Part shown: in pieces, positions 8,763 to 19,561 of the stretch | Numbering within the stretch: the first letter of the stretch is position 1 | How the letters are laid out: every line of letters starts with the position of its first letter | Source: Massilia sp. 9096 | GTDB lineage: Bacteria > Pseudomonadota > Gammaproteobacteria > Burkholderiales > Burkholderiaceae_D | Assembly (NCBI RefSeq): GCF_000745265.1 | Contig: NZ_JQNN01000001.1 | Coordinates: forward strand, 2,356,001 to 2,420,000 | Length of the DNA: 64,000 nucleotides | Direction: 5' to 3' | Notes under the pieces: generated by a model | Told to the model about the DNA's origin: nothing | The model's input: only the letters and a program-made list of their open reading frames with translations | Databases searched by the model: none | Made by a program: the position numbers and the translations under genes

Positions 8763-10214
8763 TCAGCCGCGGCCGGGGCCGTTGCGCTTGAGAGGCTTGC
8801 GCGGGCCGTCGCCCTGCCTCCCGCCAGCGCTGCTCGCGCCGGCCGGACCGCGCGAGCCGCCAGGTCCGCCTGCCGGACGCGCTGGACTCCTGGCGGGGCC
8901 GCTTGACGGCGCGGCGTCGCGGCTGCTACGCGCGCCGCTGCGGCTGTCGCCACGGGTATCGGGGCCACGTGCATTCCCGCCAGCATCGGCATTTCCCGCC
9001 GGGCCCGACTGCGTCCCGTAGAACTTGCGGCGCGCCTCGCGCTTGGCCGGGTCGGCTTGGCCGCCCGGCTTGTCTTCGCCTTGCGCGCGCGCGGGCGACT
9101 CGTAGGGCTGGCCCGGCAGTCGCAGGCTGCCCTTGCCGGACAGTGGGCTGGCACGGCGCGCATTGCCGACCGGCATGCGCGGTCCAGCGCCCTGCGCACC
9201 TGGGCGTGCCGCCGATGCGCCCGCGCCCTGCGGGACCGCCCGTCCAGCCGACCCACCCGCACCGTGCGTACCCGGGCGTGCGGCCGCGGCGCCCGTCCCC
9301 AGCAGGCCGGTGCGCCCTGTCAGTGCGCCGGTCTGCTGGGTGCCGGTCTCGATGCGGAACGAAGCGCCGCTGTCGACGCCGAGCACCTTGACCAGGTAAG
9401 GCAGGGTCTCGCGCAACGTCGCTTCGAGTGTGTACGGAGGATTCAGGATGAACATGCCGCTGCTGTGCATGCCGGTGCCGTCCGGGCCGGGCGTGGCCAC
9501 GGTCAAGGTCACGTGCAGCCACTCCTTGGCCGGCAGGCGCTTGAGGCGATCGGCGAACTGGCGCGATTCCATCCGTTGCAGCACCGGATACCAGATCGCA
9601 TACATGCCCGAAGGGAATCGGCCCAATGCCTCGTTGAAGGCGTCGTAGACGTGCTTGTAGTCGAGCTTGACTTCGTAGGGCGGGTCGCACAGCACCAGCG
9701 CGCGGCGCGACGGCGGCGGCAGCAACGCTTTCAGGCTCTGGAAGCCGTCGGCGCGATCGACGATGATGCGGCGCCCGCGCGCGCGTTCGCCCTGCTCGGC
9801 CTTGTGCGCTTCCAGCTTGCGCACGTTCTGGTCCAGCAGCTTGACGTCGGCCGGGTGCAGCTCGAACAGGCGCAAGCGGTCTTCGATGCGCATCGACTGG
9901 TCGGCGACCCAGGGCGAACCCGGGTAATAACGCAGCTTTCCGCTCGGGTTCAGTGAGCGCACCACGTCGACGTACTCGGCCAGCGCCGGCGGCAGATCGT
10001 CGCGCTCCCACAGGCGCGCGATGCCGCCTTCGTATTCGCCGCTCTTGAGCGCCTGGGCGCTGTCGAGCGCATACACGCCCGCCCCCGCGTGGGTATCGAC
10101 ATAGGTATAAGCCGTGTCCTTTTGATTCATGTACTTGTGCAACTGAACCTGGACAAAGTGCTTCAGGACGTCGGCGTGGTTACCCGCGTGGAAGGCGTGG
10201 CGGTAGCTAAACAT
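8763..10214 (-). CDS. rlmJ: 23S rRNA (adenine2030-N6)-methyltransferase RlmJ with long low-complexity tail
   Basis: The first ~285 residues are a full RlmJ: start MFSYRHAFHAGNHADVLKH, catalytic DPPY near residue 175 in LCDPPYEVK, and the GMYAIWYPV segment. RlmJ methylates A2030 of 23S rRNA and is normally about 280 residues long. Here the frame continues for about 195 more residues rich in Gly, Ala, Pro, Arg and Ser, with basic patches and no recognisable fold, probably disordered. No in-frame stop or frameshift signature separates the two parts. Role of the tail is unknown; RNA contact is a guess from its charge. Confidence 0.92.
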   Translation of the reverse strand: MFSYRHAFHAGNHADVLKHFVQVQLHKYMNQKDTAYTYVDTHAGAGVYALDSAQALKSGEYEGGIARLWERDDLPPALAEYVDVVRSLNPSGKLRYYPGSPWVADQSMRIEDRLRLFELHPADVKLLDQNVRKLEAHKAEQGERARGRRIIVDRADGFQSLKALLPPPSRRALVLCDPPYEVKLDYKHVYDAFNEALGRFPSGMYAIWYPVLQRMESRQFADRLKRLPAKEWLHVTLTVATPGPDGTGMHSSGMFILNPPYTLEATLRETLPYLVKVLGVDSGASFRIETGTQQTGALTGRTGLLGTGAAAARPGTHGAGGSAGRAVPQGAGASAARPGAQGAGPRMPVGNARRASPLSGKGSLRLPGQPYESPARAQGEDKPGGQADPAKREARRKFYGTQSGPAGNADAGGNARGPDTRGDSRSGARSSRDAAPSSGPARSPARPAGGPGGSRGPAGASSAGGRQGDGPRKPLKRNGPGRG

Positions 10215-10293
10215 AATGGATTCCGGTGACTGCTAAATAAGGCGCCATTATCGCCCAGATGGCGTTGGCTGCCCAAATCGCCGGGAATTAAAG

Positions 10294-10331
10294 ACAATAA
10301 AAGCCGCAGCGGCTTCTGCACGCTGCGGCTT
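10294..10331 (-). terminator. intrinsic terminator after aceA
   Basis: Perfect 11-nt arms (10301-10311 and 10321-10331) rich in GC form a hairpin with a 9-nt loop. On the minus strand it is followed by TTTTATTG. It lies 23 bp past the aceA stop. Confidence 0.82.
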
Positions 10332-10353
10332 AATTCGTGGTCCAGGTTCAGGT

Positions 10354-11658
10354 TCAGGCGACCTTCTTCTCTTGCGAATCGAAGAATTGTTCGTCTTCGG
10401 TCGATCCATGCAATGCGGTGGTCGAGCTCTGCCCCTGCTGGATCGCCTGGGTCACGGCATCGAAGTAGCCGGTGCCGACTTCGCGCTGGTGCTTGACGGC
10501 GGTGAAGCCCTTGTCGGCGGCGGCGAATTCGGCTTCCTGCAGCTCGACGAAAGCCGACATGCCGCGCCGCGCATAGCCGTGCGCCAGGTTGAACATGCTG
10601 TAGTTCAGCGCGTGGAAGCCGGCCAGCGTGATGAACTGGAACTTGTACCCCATCGCGCCCAGCTCCTTCTGGAACTTGGCGATGGTGGCGTCGTCCAGGT
10701 TCTTCCTCCAGTTGAACGAGGGCGAGCAGTTATAGGCCAGCATCTTGCCCGGGAATTTCTCGTGGATGGCGTCGGCGAAGCGCTTGGCGAAGGCCAGGTC
10801 CGGCTTGCCGGTCTCGCACCAGACCAGGTCGGCGTACGGCGCATACGCCAGGCCGCGCGAAATCGCCTGCTCGACGCCCGGCTTGACGCGGAAAAACCCC
10901 TCGACGGTGCGCTCGCCGGTGCAGAACGGCTTGTCGTTGGCGTCGACGTCCGAGGTCAGCAAATCGGCCGCTTCGGCGTCGGTGCGCGCCACCACCAGGG
11001 TCGGGGTGCCCATCACGTCGGCGGCCAGACGCGCCGCGTTCAGCTTTTCGACCGCTTCGCGGCTCGGCACCAGCACCTTGCCGCCCATGTGGCCGCATTT
11101 CTTGACCGAGGCCAACTGGTCTTCGAAGTGCACGCCGGCGGCGCCTGCCTCGATCATCGACTTCATCAGCTCGAAGGCGTTGAGGACGCCGCCGAAGCCG
11201 GCTTCCGCATCGGCGACGATCGGGGCGAAGTAATCGAGGTCGCCCTTGCCCTCGGACCACTGGATCTGGTCGGCGCGCTGGAAGGCCTTGTTGATGCGCT
11301 TGACCACCATCGGCACCGAATTGGCCGGATACAGCGATTGGTCCGGATACATTTCACCGGCCAAATTGGCGTCGCCGGCGACCTGCCAGCCGGACAGGTA
11401 GATCGCTTTCAGGCCGGCCTTGACCTGCTGCATGGCCTGGTTCCCGGTCAGCGCGCCCAGCGCATTGACGTAGGGCTCGTCGTTGATCAGCGTCCACAGC
11501 TTCTCGGCCCCGCGGCGCGCCAGCGTGTGATCGATCTGCACCGAGCCGCGCAGCCGGATCACGTCCTCGGCGCTGTAATTGCGGACCACGCCCTGCCAGC
11601 GCGGGTTGCTCTCCCAGTCGTGTTGCAAGGCGGCGATTTGTTGTTCACGAGTTGCCAT
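10354..11658 (-). CDS. aceA: isocitrate lyase
   Basis: A 434-residue isocitrate lyase, the first glyoxylate-shunt enzyme, which splits isocitrate to glyoxylate and succinate so that C2 compounds and fatty acids can feed growth. The active-site loop KKCGHMGGK with the catalytic cysteine is present near residue 190, and the length matches the short proteobacterial type. The start is well set by AGGAGG five bases before the ATG. No malate synthase gene is adjacent. The gene has its own terminator and a 370-bp upstream gap, so it is a single-gene unit. Confidence 0.97.
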   Translation of the reverse strand: MATREQQIAALQHDWESNPRWQGVVRNYSAEDVIRLRGSVQIDHTLARRGAEKLWTLINDEPYVNALGALTGNQAMQQVKAGLKAIYLSGWQVAGDANLAGEMYPDQSLYPANSVPMVVKRINKAFQRADQIQWSEGKGDLDYFAPIVADAEAGFGGVLNAFELMKSMIEAGAAGVHFEDQLASVKKCGHMGGKVLVPSREAVEKLNAARLAADVMGTPTLVVARTDAEAADLLTSDVDANDKPFCTGERTVEGFFRVKPGVEQAISRGLAYAPYADLVWCETGKPDLAFAKRFADAIHEKFPGKMLAYNCSPSFNWRKNLDDATIAKFQKELGAMGYKFQFITLAGFHALNYSMFNLAHGYARRGMSAFVELQEAEFAAADKGFTAVKHQREVGTGYFDAVTQAIQQGQSSTTALHGSTEDEQFFDSQEKKVA

Positions 11659-11740
11659 GATGTCCTCCTGATTGAAAAAGCTGAGTTGATGTGAAAGCCG
11701 TTAGAGAAATCATAGGCCTGTTCGCACATCGCACCACCAC

Positions 11741-11752
11741 TCTTATATAAGA
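11741..11752. promoter_or_regulatory. perfect palindrome TCTTATATAAGA upstream of aceA
   Basis: A 12-bp perfect palindrome 82 bp upstream of the aceA start. It contains a TATATA that could serve as part of a -10 box on the minus strand, although no good -35 box is seen. It could be an operator for aceA control. Assignment is by eye. Confidence 0.35.
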
Positions 11753-12020
11753 CACAGGAGGATTTTTATTTCTTTACGAATCAATACCTTGTGTTTCTTT
11801 TTTCATGATGCGGGAGACTGTTTCTCAAAATGGGAGGGTCGGTACATGGTATCTTCGCGCACGTTTCATGCTGGCGAATTACATTTCGCGATATGGAAAA
11901 TGGATGAGCGACCGCGGCCGGAAGCGCGGTCTTCATCGTCAGGTATCGCTGCGCACATCGATGCCATGGGCATGCGTTCGCAGCGCTGACTCGAGCACCG
12001 AGCGATGACGGTCGAGGGCG

Positions 12021-12028
12021 AAAAAAAA
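12021..12028. repeat. A8 target-site duplication, left copy
   Basis: Eight adenines directly before the left end of the first IS copy. The same A8 occurs between the copies (13105-13112) and after the second (14189-14196). Eight bases is the usual duplication length for the IS1595 family. Confidence 0.8.
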
Positions 12029-13104
12029 GGCTGTGTTCGCGTTAGTTAAGTGAACCAAACGGCGTTGCCGAAGTCTTACGCATTGTCGAGTTAGCCCATC
12101 GGGAGTGACGATGCAACGGCCCACCTTCAGCGAATTGTTCGCCCTGCTTTCTGGCGCAACATTGTCCAGCAGCGAGCTGGCGCAATTGCGCGCCTGGATC
12201 GCCGGCATCCGCGACCCGACCGAGTGCCTGGCGCTGGTCGAAGCAGCCGCGGCAGGCCGGGCCTGTCCGCATTGCAGCGCTGTGCGGCTGCACCGCTGCG
12301 GCCGCGCCAGCGGCTTGCAACGGTTTCGCTGCCTCGGCTGTGCCCGCTCTTTCAATGCCCTCACCGGCACGCCGCTGGCGCGGCTGCGCAAGCGCGAGCG
12401 CTGGCTGCCCTATCTTCAGTGCATGCTCGAGTCGCGTACCGTACGCCAGGCCGCGCGCGACACCGGCGTGCACCGAACCACGAGTTTTCGCTGGCGCCAC
12501 CGGTTGGGACCGGGCGCCGCGCGCCATCGGCCGTCGACGTTGTCGGCGATCGTCGAAGCCGACGAAACCTATCGCCTCGAATCGCAAAAGGGCGCGCGCC
12601 AGTTGACGCGACCGCCCCGGCGACGCGGCGGCGCGGCCAGCCGGCGCGGCATCAACCGCGAGCACGACTGCCTGCTCGTGGTGCGCGATCGCAACGGCCT
12701 GACGCTGGATTTTCATACCGGCCGCGGTCCCGTGACGGCAGCACAATTGCGCTCGCGCCTGACACCCGTGCTTTCTCCCGACGTGCTCTTGATCAGCGAC
12801 AGTGCAGCGGCGTATGCCCGCTTCGCCGCGGAGACCGGGATCACGCACGCGCCCGTCAACCTGCGCGCGGGCCGGCGTGCACGCGGCGCCATTCATCTCC
12901 AGAACGTCAATGGCTGGCACAGCCGTTTCAAAAGCTGGCTGATGCGCTTCAAGGGTGTCGCCAGCCGTTACCTGGCGAACTATTCCGGCTGGCAGCGGTT
13001 ACTCGATGCACACGAATTGGAGACACCAGCGCAATGGCTGTGTGCTGCGGTACGTCAAGCTCAGTAGAGGCATCCGCAAACGTCGACTTAACGCGAACAC
13101 AGCC
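12029..13104 (+). mobile_element. IS1595-family insertion sequence, copy 1 (1076 bp)
   Basis: A complete element bounded by perfect 16-bp terminal inverted repeats beginning GGCTGTGTTCGCGTTA (12029-12044 and, inverted, 13089-13104), with A8 on each side. It carries one transposase gene. Both copies give the same translations in several frames on both strands over their whole length, so they are essentially identical at the DNA level and the duplication is recent. Confidence 0.93.
12111..13067 (+). CDS. IS1595-family transposase, copy 1
   Basis: A transposase of about 318 residues with the IS1595 layout. An N-terminal zinc ribbon (CPHC near residue 46 and CLGC near residue 68) comes first, then a helix-turn-helix-like stretch (VRQAARDTGVHRTT) and a DDE-type core with EADETY, ISDSAAAY and the late HLQNVNGWHSRFK segment typical of the family (DDE with H/N variants). 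I chose ATG 12111, which has GGAG seven bases upstream; a GTG at 12105 in the same frame would add two residues. It is intact, so probably active. Confidence 0.9.
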   Translation: MQRPTFSELFALLSGATLSSSELAQLRAWIAGIRDPTECLALVEAAAAGRACPHCSAVRLHRCGRASGLQRFRCLGCARSFNALTGTPLARLRKRERWLPYLQCMLESRTVRQAARDTGVHRTTSFRWRHRLGPGAARHRPSTLSAIVEADETYRLESQKGARQLTRPPRRRGGAASRRGINREHDCLLVVRDRNGLTLDFHTGRGPVTAAQLRSRLTPVLSPDVLLISDSAAAYARFAAETGITHAPVNLRAGRRARGAIHLQNVNGWHSRFKSWLMRFKGVASRYLANYSGWQRLLDAHELETPAQWLCAAVRQAQ

Positions 13105-13128
13105 AAAAAAAAGGCTGTGTTCGCGTTA
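13089..13128. repeat. abutted IS ends: inverted repeat - A8 - inverted repeat
   Basis: The right end of copy 1 (16 bp) and the left end of copy 2 (16 bp) face each other across eight adenines. The junction resembles that of an IS circle or tandem dimer. It could fold into a 16-bp stem with an A8 loop. Confidence 0.9.
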
Positions 13129-14188
13129 GTTAAGTGAACCAAACGGCGTTGCCGAAGTCTTACGCATTGTCGAGTTAGCCCATCGGGAGTGACGATGCAA
13201 CGGCCCACCTTCAGCGAATTGTTCGCCCTGCTTTCTGGCGCAACATTGTCCAGCAGCGAGCTGGCGCAATTGCGCGCCTGGATCGCCGGCATCCGCGACC
13301 CGACCGAGTGCCTGGCGCTGGTCGAAGCAGCCGCGGCAGGCCGGGCCTGTCCGCATTGCAGCGCTGTGCGGCTGCACCGCTGCGGCCGCGCCAGCGGCTT
13401 GCAACGGTTTCGCTGCCTCGGCTGTGCCCGCTCTTTCAATGCCCTCACCGGCACGCCGCTGGCGCGGCTGCGCAAGCGCGAGCGCTGGCTGCCCTATCTT
13501 CAGTGCATGCTCGAGTCGCGTACCGTACGCCAGGCCGCGCGCGACACCGGCGTGCACCGAACCACGAGTTTTCGCTGGCGCCACCGGTTGGGACCGGGCG
13601 CCGCGCGCCATCGGCCGTCGACGTTGTCGGCGATCGTCGAAGCCGACGAAACCTATCGCCTCGAATCGCAAAAGGGCGCGCGCCAGTTGACGCGACCGCC
13701 CCGGCGACGCGGCGGCGCGGCCAGCCGGCGCGGCATCAACCGCGAGCACGACTGCCTGCTCGTGGTGCGCGATCGCAACGGCCTGACGCTGGATTTTCAT
13801 ACCGGCCGCGGTCCCGTGACGGCAGCACAATTGCGCTCGCGCCTGACACCCGTGCTTTCTCCCGACGTGCTCTTGATCAGCGACAGTGCAGCGGCGTATG
13901 CCCGCTTCGCCGCGGAGACCGGGATCACGCACGCGCCCGTCAACCTGCGCGCGGGCCGGCGTGCACGCGGCGCCATTCATCTCCAGAACGTCAATGGCTG
14001 GCACAGCCGTTTCAAAAGCTGGCTGATGCGCTTCAAGGGTGTCGCCAGCCGTTACCTGGCGAACTATTCCGGCTGGCAGCGGTTACTCGATGCACACGAA
14101 TTGGAGACACCAGCGCAATGGCTGTGTGCTGCGGTACGTCAAGCTCAGTAGAGGCATCCGCAAACGTCGACTTAACGCGAACACAGCC
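13113..14188 (+). mobile_element. IS1595-family insertion sequence, copy 2 (1076 bp)
   Basis: The second copy is head-to-tail with the first, offset exactly 1084 bp (1076-bp element plus A8). It has the same 16-bp terminal repeats and is followed by A8 and then by the clpB terminator hairpin. Confidence 0.93.
13195..14151 (+). CDS. IS1595-family transposase, copy 2
   Basis: Identical in sequence to the transposase at 12111-13067, with the same zinc ribbon, DDE-type core and start choice (ATG 13195; GTG 13189 is the alternative). Both copies are intact. Nothing distinguishes them, so either could mobilise both. Confidence 0.9.
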   Translation: MQRPTFSELFALLSGATLSSSELAQLRAWIAGIRDPTECLALVEAAAAGRACPHCSAVRLHRCGRASGLQRFRCLGCARSFNALTGTPLARLRKRERWLPYLQCMLESRTVRQAARDTGVHRTTSFRWRHRLGPGAARHRPSTLSAIVEADETYRLESQKGARQLTRPPRRRGGAASRRGINREHDCLLVVRDRNGLTLDFHTGRGPVTAAQLRSRLTPVLSPDVLLISDSAAAYARFAAETGITHAPVNLRAGRRARGAIHLQNVNGWHSRFKSWLMRFKGVASRYLANYSGWQRLLDAHELETPAQWLCAAVRQAQ

Positions 14189-14224
14189 AAAAAAAACGCC
14201 CTGCCAGGATTGCCTGACAGGGCG
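14189..14224 (-). terminator. clpB intrinsic terminator, with the IS pair inserted at its T-tract
   Basis: On the minus strand, past the clpB stop, arms at 14197-14203 and 14218-14224 (CGCCCTG/CAGGGCG), extended by an inner CAGG/CCTG, form the stem. The T8 run that follows (14189-14196) is also the target duplication of the IS. Because the duplication restores eight Ts next to the hairpin, the terminator should still work. A second hairpin (14240-14258) lies between it and clpB. Confidence 0.85.
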
Positions 14225-14289
14225 CTTCTCGACACCTGCCCCCGGCCTATTGCCGGGGCGACAAGCGTCTGGCTGACGTATCTGGTAAG

Positions 14290-16896
<2,607 letters not shown>

Positions 16897-16940
16897 ATTC
16901 TTTGCCCCTAGTTATTAGGTTGGATTTTCGATTGCAACCA

Positions 16941-16969
16941 ACGTAGGGGTGAAGTACCACCTTTTCAAG
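16941..16969 (-). promoter_or_regulatory. sigma-32-like heat-shock promoter for clpB
   Basis: On the minus strand CTTGAAA (16963-16969) is followed after 13 bp by CCCCTACGT (16941-16949), close to the RpoH consensus CTTGAAA-N(11-16)-CCCCATNT. It lies 45 bp upstream of the clpB start, leaving a short leader with an AGGGG ribosome site. Confidence 0.8.
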
Positions 16970-17111
16970 ATCGGAAACATGACCCCAGCTTAGGGCAGGC
17001 TTAGGTTTTGGATCATCAGTTGCCTGGGCTATAATATTCAAAGGAGATGGCAATCGCCGGCGCATCGCATGACCAGGGTTCCCATCCCGGTTTGTCATCA
17101 AAAGGACATGC

Positions 17112-18419
17112 ATGAGCGCTTCGTCTCTCCCGTTGTCTATTCCGTTTTATGTCGCCAAGTGGCTGCTGCTTGCCCTGCTGGTCGGCGCGCTGGCCGGCAG
17201 CGCTTCCGGCCTGTTCCTGTGTGCCCTCGACTGGGCCACCGCGACGCGCATCGCCAACCGCTGGCTGATGCTGCTGTTGCCCCTGGCGGGTTTTGGCGTC
17301 GGTTGGCTCTACCTCAAGTTCGGCAGCAGCGTCGAAGCCGGCAACAACCTGCTGCTCGACGAAATCCACGATCCGAAAAAAACCATCCCGCTGCGCATGG
17401 CGCCGCTGGTGCTGGGCGGGACCGTGGTATCGCACCTGTTCGGCGCCTCGGTCGGGCGCGAAGGTACGGCGGTGCAGATGGGCGGCGCGCTGGCCGACCA
17501 GCTGACCCACCTGCTCAAGCTCAAGAACGAAGACCGGCGCATCATCCTGATGGCCGGCATCAGCGCCGGTTTCGCCTCGGTGTTCGGTACGCCGCTGGCC
17601 GGCGCGATCTTCGGCCTGGAAGTGCTGGCGATCGGACGCATGCGCTACGACGCGCTGCTGCCCTGCGTGGCCGCGGCGCTGCTGGGCGACCAGGTATGCC
17701 TGCTGTGGGAGCCGATCCTCAACGTTCATCACACGCATTACGCCATCGCCGCCGTCCCTGCCCTGGCGCCGTGGCCGCTGCTGGCGGTGCTGGTGGCGGG
17801 GGCGCTGTTCGGCCTGGCCGGACGCTTGTTCGCGGAATGCACCCACGCGCTGGGCGCCTGGATGAAGCGGCATATCGTGTATGCGCCACTGCGGCCCTTC
17901 GTCGGCGGCATCGTCGTCGCGGGCCTGGCCCTGGGTTTGCACGCCGAGCGCTACATCGGCCTGGGCATCCCGACCATCCAGGCCGCTTTCCTGCAGCCGC
18001 TGGCGCCCTACGATTTCGCCGCCAAGATGGCCTTCACCATCGCTTCGCTCGGCAGCGGCTTCAAGGGCGGCGAGGTCACGCCGCTGTTCTACATCGGCGC
18101 GACGCTCGGCAATGCGCTGGCGCCGCTGCTGCATCTGCCGTTCCCGCTGCTGGCGGGCCTGGGCTTCGTGGCGGTGTTCGCAGGGGCGGCCAACACGCCG
18201 CTTGCATCGACGCTGATGGCGATCGAACTGTTCGGCGGCGAAATCGGCGTGTACGCGGCGCTGGCCTGCGTGGTCAGCTACCTGTGCTCGGGACATACCG
18301 GCATCTACCGCTCGCAGCGGATCGGGCGAGGCAAGCTGGGCTACCGGCATGCGGCGCCGGAACATCTCAGGCTAGGTGAGTGGGCGGCGCAGCAGCGCCA
18401 GCATCGGCAGGGCAAATGA
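17112..18419 (+). CDS. clcB: ClC-family voltage-gated chloride channel/antiporter
   Basis: A 435-residue polytopic membrane protein. The ClC selectivity-filter motifs are present: GREGTAVQMGG (about residues 115-125) and the later GSGFKGGEVTPLFYIGATLGN region (about 315). In place of the GSGIP motif the region reads NNLLLDEIH, as in the shorter bacterial branch annotated voltage-gated chloride channel family protein. The gating glutamate is the E of GREGT. Likely role is chloride (or halide) transport across the inner membrane. It is divergent from clpB; the downstream gene is convergent. Confidence 0.88.
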   Translation: MSASSLPLSIPFYVAKWLLLALLVGALAGSASGLFLCALDWATATRIANRWLMLLLPLAGFGVGWLYLKFGSSVEAGNNLLLDEIHDPKKTIPLRMAPLVLGGTVVSHLFGASVGREGTAVQMGGALADQLTHLLKLKNEDRRIILMAGISAGFASVFGTPLAGAIFGLEVLAIGRMRYDALLPCVAAALLGDQVCLLWEPILNVHHTHYAIAAVPALAPWPLLAVLVAGALFGLAGRLFAECTHALGAWMKRHIVYAPLRPFVGGIVVAGLALGLHAERYIGLGIPTIQAAFLQPLAPYDFAAKMAFTIASLGSGFKGGEVTPLFYIGATLGNALAPLLHLPFPLLAGLGFVAVFAGAANTPLASTLMAIELFGGEIGVYAALACVVSYLCSGHTGIYRSQRIGRGKLGYRHAAPEHLRLGEWAAQQRQHRQGK

Positions 18420-18479
18420 GGCGGCGCGCCATCGCGGCGGATGGCGCGCCGGGTGCATGGCCGCGGCGGGCCACGCTTC

Positions 18480-18920
18480 TCAAGCTGGATCGGCGCTGCG
18501 CGCGAGCGGGGTGTCGATTGCGGCCAGGTCGCGCACGTTCTTCTGCACCGTCGTGATGGCGAACAAGCCGAGCACGAAGGACATCGCGTAAAAACCTTTT
18601 TCGCTGAGCGTCAGGCCGGCGTTGACCAGGCCGATCGCCAGCAGCAGCACCGAACCGATCAGCGAAACCCAGCACAATCCCATGTACATGCCGGTCACGT
18701 GATGGCCTTCGGCACGGTCGCGCAAGGTCTTTTGCAGGGAGACGGCAGCGAAACTGCCGTACAGCAGGATGGTCAGGTAATACCCTTTCTCGTTGAGCGC
18801 CATCGCGGCGTTCCACAAGCCGATCAGGTAGGCCCCCAAGCCGGTGACCAGGGCCGCCCAGGCCGCGCCGACGAAGGCGCCGCTCGGGCGTTGTACTGCG
18901 ATAGTGCGCTGCTCGCTCAT
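18480..18920 (-). CDS. YiaA/YiaB-family inner membrane protein
   Basis: A 146-residue protein made of two similar halves. Each has two hydrophobic segments and a conserved NEKGYY or SEKGFY motif, followed by LQKTLRD or VQKNVRD. This duplicated arrangement is the YiaA/YiaB domain. Function is unknown in the family. Its gene neighbours (a ClC channel and moaE) give no functional clue. Confidence 0.85.
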   Translation of the reverse strand: MSEQRTIAVQRPSGAFVGAAWAALVTGLGAYLIGLWNAAMALNEKGYYLTILLYGSFAAVSLQKTLRDRAEGHHVTGMYMGLCWVSLIGSVLLLAIGLVNAGLTLSEKGFYAMSFVLGLFAITTVQKNVRDLAAIDTPLARSADPA

Positions 18921-19030
18921 CTGACCCTCCTGTTAAAAGAAAGCCAGCGTGTCGCGCGAACGCCGGACTGCGGTTTTGATGCGAGGCAGCAATATTCAAG
19001 CGAAGAAAGCCCGGCTTGCGCCAGTTCGCT

Positions 19031-19561
19031 TCAGGCCGAACCTCGAACCGATGCCCATTTCGCCTTGGCGCTGTCGTCGCTGGTGCGCGCATCGACCCAG
19101 CGGGCGCCGCCGGGCGTTTGTTCCTTCTTCCAGAACGGCGCGTCGGTCTTGAGGTAATCCATGATGAATTCGCAGGCGGCAAAGGCTTCGCCACGGTGCG
19201 CGGCGCTGACCGCGACCAGCACGATCTGCTCCATCGGCTTCATCGGCCCGATGCGGTGGATCACGAGCGCGCCGTACAGCGGCCAGCGCGCACGCGCCTG
19301 CGCGACGATGTCTTCCAGCGAACGCTCGGTCATGCCCGGATAATGCTCCAGCTCGAGCTCGGCAACCGAGTCGCCGTCGTTCATGTCGCGCACCGTGCCG
19401 ACAAACGAAACGACCGCGCCCACGCGCGCGTCACCCGCGCGCAGGCGTGCGAGCTCGGCGCCCAGGTCGAAGTCGGCGGCCTGGACCCGGACCTCGTTGA
19501 AGGCCGGCGTAAGCGCTTGCGTCACCGCTTGCATGACGGGTTGAACGGACGCTTCGGTCAT
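19031..19561 (-). CDS. moaE: molybdopterin synthase catalytic subunit MoaE
   Basis: 176 residues from the ATG at 19561; a longer frame exists but this start overlaps the stop of the upstream gene as ATGA, which indicates translational coupling. MoaE with MoaD inserts sulfur into precursor Z to make molybdopterin. Family motifs are seen: VGTVRD, the LELEHYPGM segment, HRGEAF and WKKEQ with the catalytic lysine. No moaD or other cofactor gene is adjacent, so its partner must be encoded elsewhere. Confidence 0.93.
   Translation of the reverse strand: MTEASVQPVMQAVTQALTPAFNEVRVQAADFDLGAELARLRAGDARVGAVVSFVGTVRDMNDGDSVAELELEHYPGMTERSLEDIVAQARARWPLYGALVIHRIGPMKPMEQIVLVAVSAAHRGEAFAACEFIMDYLKTDAPFWKKEQTPGGARWVDARTSDDSAKAKWASVRGSA

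Larger units (their letters stand above)
11659..12028. other. aceA upstream region up to the insertion-sequence pair
   Basis: 370 bp without a convincing gene. It is clearly more AT-rich than its surroundings near 11740-11830. It holds the aceA ribosome site, a perfect 12-bp palindrome (11741-11752) and, at the right end, an A8 tract that is the target duplication of the IS pair. A 67-codon open frame on the plus strand (11805-12008) has no recognisable product and I do not call it a gene. Confidence 0.5.

Noticed and set aside
11805-12008. 67-codon open frame upstream of aceA
   Set aside because: No family, no clear ribosome site, and the composition looks like spacer DNA.
12042-12920. 292-codon antisense frame within the IS (repeated at 13126-14004)
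   Set aside because: It is the complement of the transposase gene; its repetition only reflects the duplicated element.
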